Below are positions 60,300 through 64,000 of a stretch of 64,000 bases of DNA, one piece after another. This DNA comes from Fistularia commersonii. Its lineage: Eukaryota > Chordata > Actinopteri > Syngnathiformes > Fistulariidae. Positions within the stretch are counted from its first letter, which is position 1. Each line of letters starts with the position of its first letter. The position numbers and the translations under genes are program-made. Under the pieces are notes generated by a model that worked only from the letters and a program-made list of their open reading frames with translations, was not told where the DNA came from and made no database searches. The stretch is from NCBI GenBank assembly GCA_037954325.1, contig JBBMNZ010000016.1:1236001-1300000 (forward strand), in the 5' to 3' direction.

Positions 60300-62777
60300 C
60301 ACAGCTGGCCCCGGGGCAGTGCATGTGAATATGATCAGGAGGAGGTAACGTTTGGGGGAGGAAAAAACAAAACAAAAAAAAAAAACAATGAAGTTTTCAT
60401 CAAGAGCAAATCTCACACTGCAAGATAATCACCATTTATGGTTGTCACTTAACTCACTGGATACGACAACAGAAACGCTTCTGTCTCGTGCAAAGGTCGC
60501 TTATTCCTCCCACGACATAAAAACGTACCGCCGGTTAATATGGAAGTCCCGGTGCGGCGCAAAACGCGGGAAAAAGCAAGAGTAAAAGCGTCGGCTCGGA
60601 GATTCAGCTCTGCCCCCGGAATCTTAAACTTTACAAGAATGTAAAAAACTCATGGCTGTTGTAATTACAGTTGTGGCTTTGACATGCGAGTGACTCGAAC
60701 CGTTTAGATGTATATTATGCGTGTATTCATGGTATAATGTGCAACTTGAGATTTATATTATCTATTTATAATTCTTAACATAAAGACACTGCTGGACACG
60801 GGACCGGCATTTTATTTTTCCATTTCATGGTTTCTCAAACTCCAGTTTTTGCAGTTTGCAGCGATGACTAGATGAACTAGACTGGAAACGACATCGCACG
60901 ACTTCATTTCACCCTGAACCCAAAACAGACGGGGAAGAGCCGCTAAATTTGTTATTGCATTTTCTGGAGTTTTCTGGAAGAAAGCTAACATTGAATGTAT
61001 TTGTATTTGAATGGACATGCTAGAAGCAGCTACGGCTAATTGCAAACCCAGCAAGAATGTTGTGAAGTCACTTGTTGAGCTAGCTTACGTCGCACACATA
61101 TTCATGTCACCCAGACACTTATGAGGTACTTTAAGTTTTTATCAAAAGCCGTCTCACTGGTTTACTTTGTCATCTTCAATAAAAAGATTTCCCCCGGATG
61201 CAAACCTGCGACCTGACACGAACCGAACGGTCCAAGTCACAAACCCAGACAGAGTTATTTTCTCCTCGGCGTCCCCTTCGCAACAGCAGGAGTTAGCACA
61301 GCCTGTCAACCTTGGTGCTAAACCACTGAACTACACAAGCCGAATGTTTGAAAGTTGTCCAAGCCGAATGTAATTGCAGGGGATTCTGGGGTGTGTTAGC
61401 CAGACGAACAGATCATTAGGTCCCGCTGGCTGTTCTGAATGAATGAATTGTGTCCAGAACTCAATGGGTCATCATGAGAACTCACATTAGCACAGACGCT
61501 GTGTGTGCGTGATAACGGCTAGTGGAAAGCGTGACTTCGGAGCGGCCTGCGAGTGCGTGTGAGTCTTCATCCGAAGATACTTTTCCCAGGGAGGCCGTAA
61601 GCGTGCGCGCGCACACACACACACACGCATGATCTATACCGCGACACATACAAATACACTTTCACACACATAAATCTGCTGGTGAGACAGAGAAAAGCGA
61701 AGCGCGGGGCCGGACATACAAAGTGCCCGACGGCCCACACACCACAGCGATAACCCTCGCTGCATGACTCAATTCAGGGAATATGCCCCGTCACATCAAA
61801 ACATGCTCTTTGTCACCAGCCCCGAAAAACATGTTTGTCATGTTGCCCTCTGAGGGTTATGTGTTCCCCAATTTGCAGGTCCGAGAGTAATTATTCAGCA
61901 TCTCAATGGCCGCCATTCATCTGCCCTTATGGTAGATCATCGCCCGGAAGTGATCTAAACATGACCGCGGGAACCTATCACAGAATATTTCAAAGCAAAG
62001 CGGGGGCGTCCAGGGGGGCATAATTCTGTTGTGAAGGGCTAATGCATTCACACCCACACAGATTGACTCACCCTGACAAAAGAGGCTGTTGTCTATTCCA
62101 GGCAGCTGGGCAGGATGGAGAAACTTGGAATCCTTTGTAGGCCGGGAGAGAAGTCGGCCTTTGTCGGATTTTTACAGAGTATATTTTACTCTACGCCCTC
62201 ACACGGTCCGTCAGGCATTCAATGTTGCAACAAGGCTGGAGAAAGTTTGCATAGATTAGTAGTGTTATCGCAAATGTTGAGCCTACTTATGTGTTAATGA
62301 AGCCTTCGTGAAAATGCAGGCCTTGTCTTTAGGGGGAATTTTTCAAACATTTCGTCACTTTGGCCATTAGGGTTTGTAAACAGAGCGGTTTCAGGATCTC
62401 ATAGTCAGGCTGATACTGCATTTCATGTTTCCTCCTCCTAGCTTTTATAAATTGAACATATTCTCAATGACAACATTTTGAGCGAACTAATTCTTGCTAC
62501 AACCTTGCAATCATGGGAAAAATCAGACTTTGATATCAGGCCCGTGTTGGCTATTTGCTATTTTTGGCAAATTCCTCCTTCAAATTATTGTTAGCCAACT
62601 TTTCAGAAGAAGTACATCAAGGCTAACTCTTTTCCTTTATAGAGACCCAACCCAAGCTGTGAACAAGCTTTCAGTCAAAATGGGGTGAAACCAAGTGTAC
62701 TTGGATCACAAGCACATTTACACACCCTTTTTGTGATATGATTTTATGTCTTGGAACTTGAATAGGATCCCCTGAAT
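58801..62777. other. Gene-free stretch
   Basis: (GT)n at 59104-59142 and 60251-60298, (AC)n near 61609-61627. Otherwise unique DNA with no recognised exon. Confidence 0.55.
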
Positions 62778-63120
62778 CAGGGGTGTCAAACTCAAATACA
62801 CAGTGGGCCAAAATGGGAAAGTAGGACAAAGTCGCGGGCCAACATTGATATTTGTTAAAAGGAAATCATCCTCCAACTATAACAATGAGCCTTTTTGTAT
62901 GGAAGTTTTGCTTAAAAACAGAATATGGAACAAGCAAAGCTTCATTCTATACAATATAGACCTTATGTAACACATGCAAAATCGAATTTCAAATTGAAAA
63001 ACACATGGCATTAATTTCTTAAATAAAAATGATATAAAAATCACATCTACAGCCTTCAGCAAATTAAAATTTCAACAGTCATCTTTTTCCACAGGCTAAT
63101 AATAAATGTTAAAATAAAAT
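62778..63120 (+). mobile_element. hAT-type element, 5' part
   Basis: The terminus CAGGGGTGTCAAACTCAAAT is followed by gtgggccaaaatgggaaag and tcgcgggccaac, typical of fish hAT MITEs. The opposite end was not found, so the right border is approximate. Confidence 0.65.
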
Positions 63121-64000
63121 AACAATAATAAACCAGTCAACTAATAATAATGTCTTGGAGTAGCAAGAAAAAGTGCATAAAAAAAATGGTAATTACAGCT
63201 CAGTTTGCTACACACCGATCTACTCCGATCTTCTGCCTGTCTTTTCGCCACTTTTCGGAGGGGTAGCATGTTACTAGTATTAGCATGAGGTTGCTATGAC
63301 TACTGTCAACAGAGGAGAGGGCCTTTTTGGGTGCTGTCGTGATTTTCGCGCCAAAACACCAGCAGAGCATTCAGGGATTTGCAGTATTTGCAGTACATGC
63401 TCTGTCGGCTAGAATACTTATGATTATAATACTTAGGCCTAAAACCAAGATTTTCCCAACCACATGAATGGTAACACTGGCGGAAAATCCACTAAAATTA
63501 AACCGCATTTTAACCTTTTCACACGTTATGGTATTCAAAGAAACGAGGTGTAAGCATGAACAATATGCTAACGCATTAAACTGCAAATGAATGGGCACCG
63601 GATCGCTGGGCTGCTAGCTGCTAACTGCTAGCTGCTGGATACAAGGTTGTCAACTTCAACTGAACCAAAAGTGAACTCCCTGCCCTTCATTCATGAATGA
63701 TACTCTTATCGAAGACACATTTACATTTTCAAGCGACCTTTAAACTCACTGTCTGAACTTTTTGCAGCTCCTTCGACTCTTTCTGGAGCTAGGCTATTTC
63801 TTGGTGCATGGGGACTGCAGAGGAATTTCATGAAACCGTTGTTTCACAGTTCCGTAGGAACTCCTAGGACGTTGGATGTCATTTGAAGAATTCAGATAAA
63901 ACGTCATTGATCCCAAAGGAAATTCTTGCACCGCACGGCTCCAGAAGTAACAACATACGGATAACAACAATAATACCATGAGGCGTTGAACAAACAGAAG
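63121..64000. other. Window end, gene-free
   Basis: AT-rich sequence with short repeats such as ctgctagctgctaactgcta at 63610-63630. No gene recognised. Confidence 0.5.

Overview
The window is animal nuclear DNA, most likely from a percomorph-type teleost fish. The evidence is an intron-containing vertebrate gene with GT-AG junctions, a single-exon forkhead gene in a CpG-rich block, abundant (AC)n/(GT)n microsatellites, and fish-type hAT, Tc1/mariner, RTE-like and L2/CR1-like transposon remnants. I cannot name the species. Two protein-coding genes are supported, both on the minus strand.

Layout. (1) Positions 1004-17897 hold alg6, the ER glucosyltransferase that adds the first glucose to the dolichol-linked oligosaccharide. 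Fourteen coding exons were reconstructed base by base and give about 507 residues. Its introns carry two nested transposons (4824-5666 and 8656-9361), a Tigger-like element (9409-9963), LINE and SINE fragments, and some transposon-poor AT-rich blocks. (2) Positions 17960-18050 form the alg6 promoter, with NF-Y and CRE/ATF motifs and an ERSE-like element. (3) About 18.05-23.2 kb is intergenic, with microsatellites, SINE pieces and candidate conserved noncoding DNA. (4) Positions 23693-24967 are the intronless foxd3 gene in a CpG island, with a likely poly(A) signal at 23248-23253. (5) From about 25.8 to 64 kb, upstream of foxd3, no protein gene was recognised. This part is a gene desert holding microsatellites, LINE, hAT and SINE copies, a roughly 1-kb array of about 37-bp repeats (44.59-45.61 kb), a perfect 28-bp inverted repeat (36827-36898), and transposon-poor blocks that look like candidate foxd3 regulatory DNA.

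The order and orientation foxd3 then alg6 match the vertebrate arrangement (human 1p31.3). That supports the foxd3 name and suggests a genomic regulatory block, in which a developmental regulator shares its enhancer landscape with a housekeeping bystander. alg6 works in N-glycosylation. foxd3 encodes a neural crest and pluripotency transcription factor. They are neighbours, not members of one pathway.

I found no new enzymatic or defence system. The most unusual items are repeat architectures, an alg6 intron acceptor that appears to have shifted by 6 nt, an ERSE-like promoter element, and a possible 39-nt orphan exon at 56758-56796. All family assignments come from reading the sequence and were not checked by database search.
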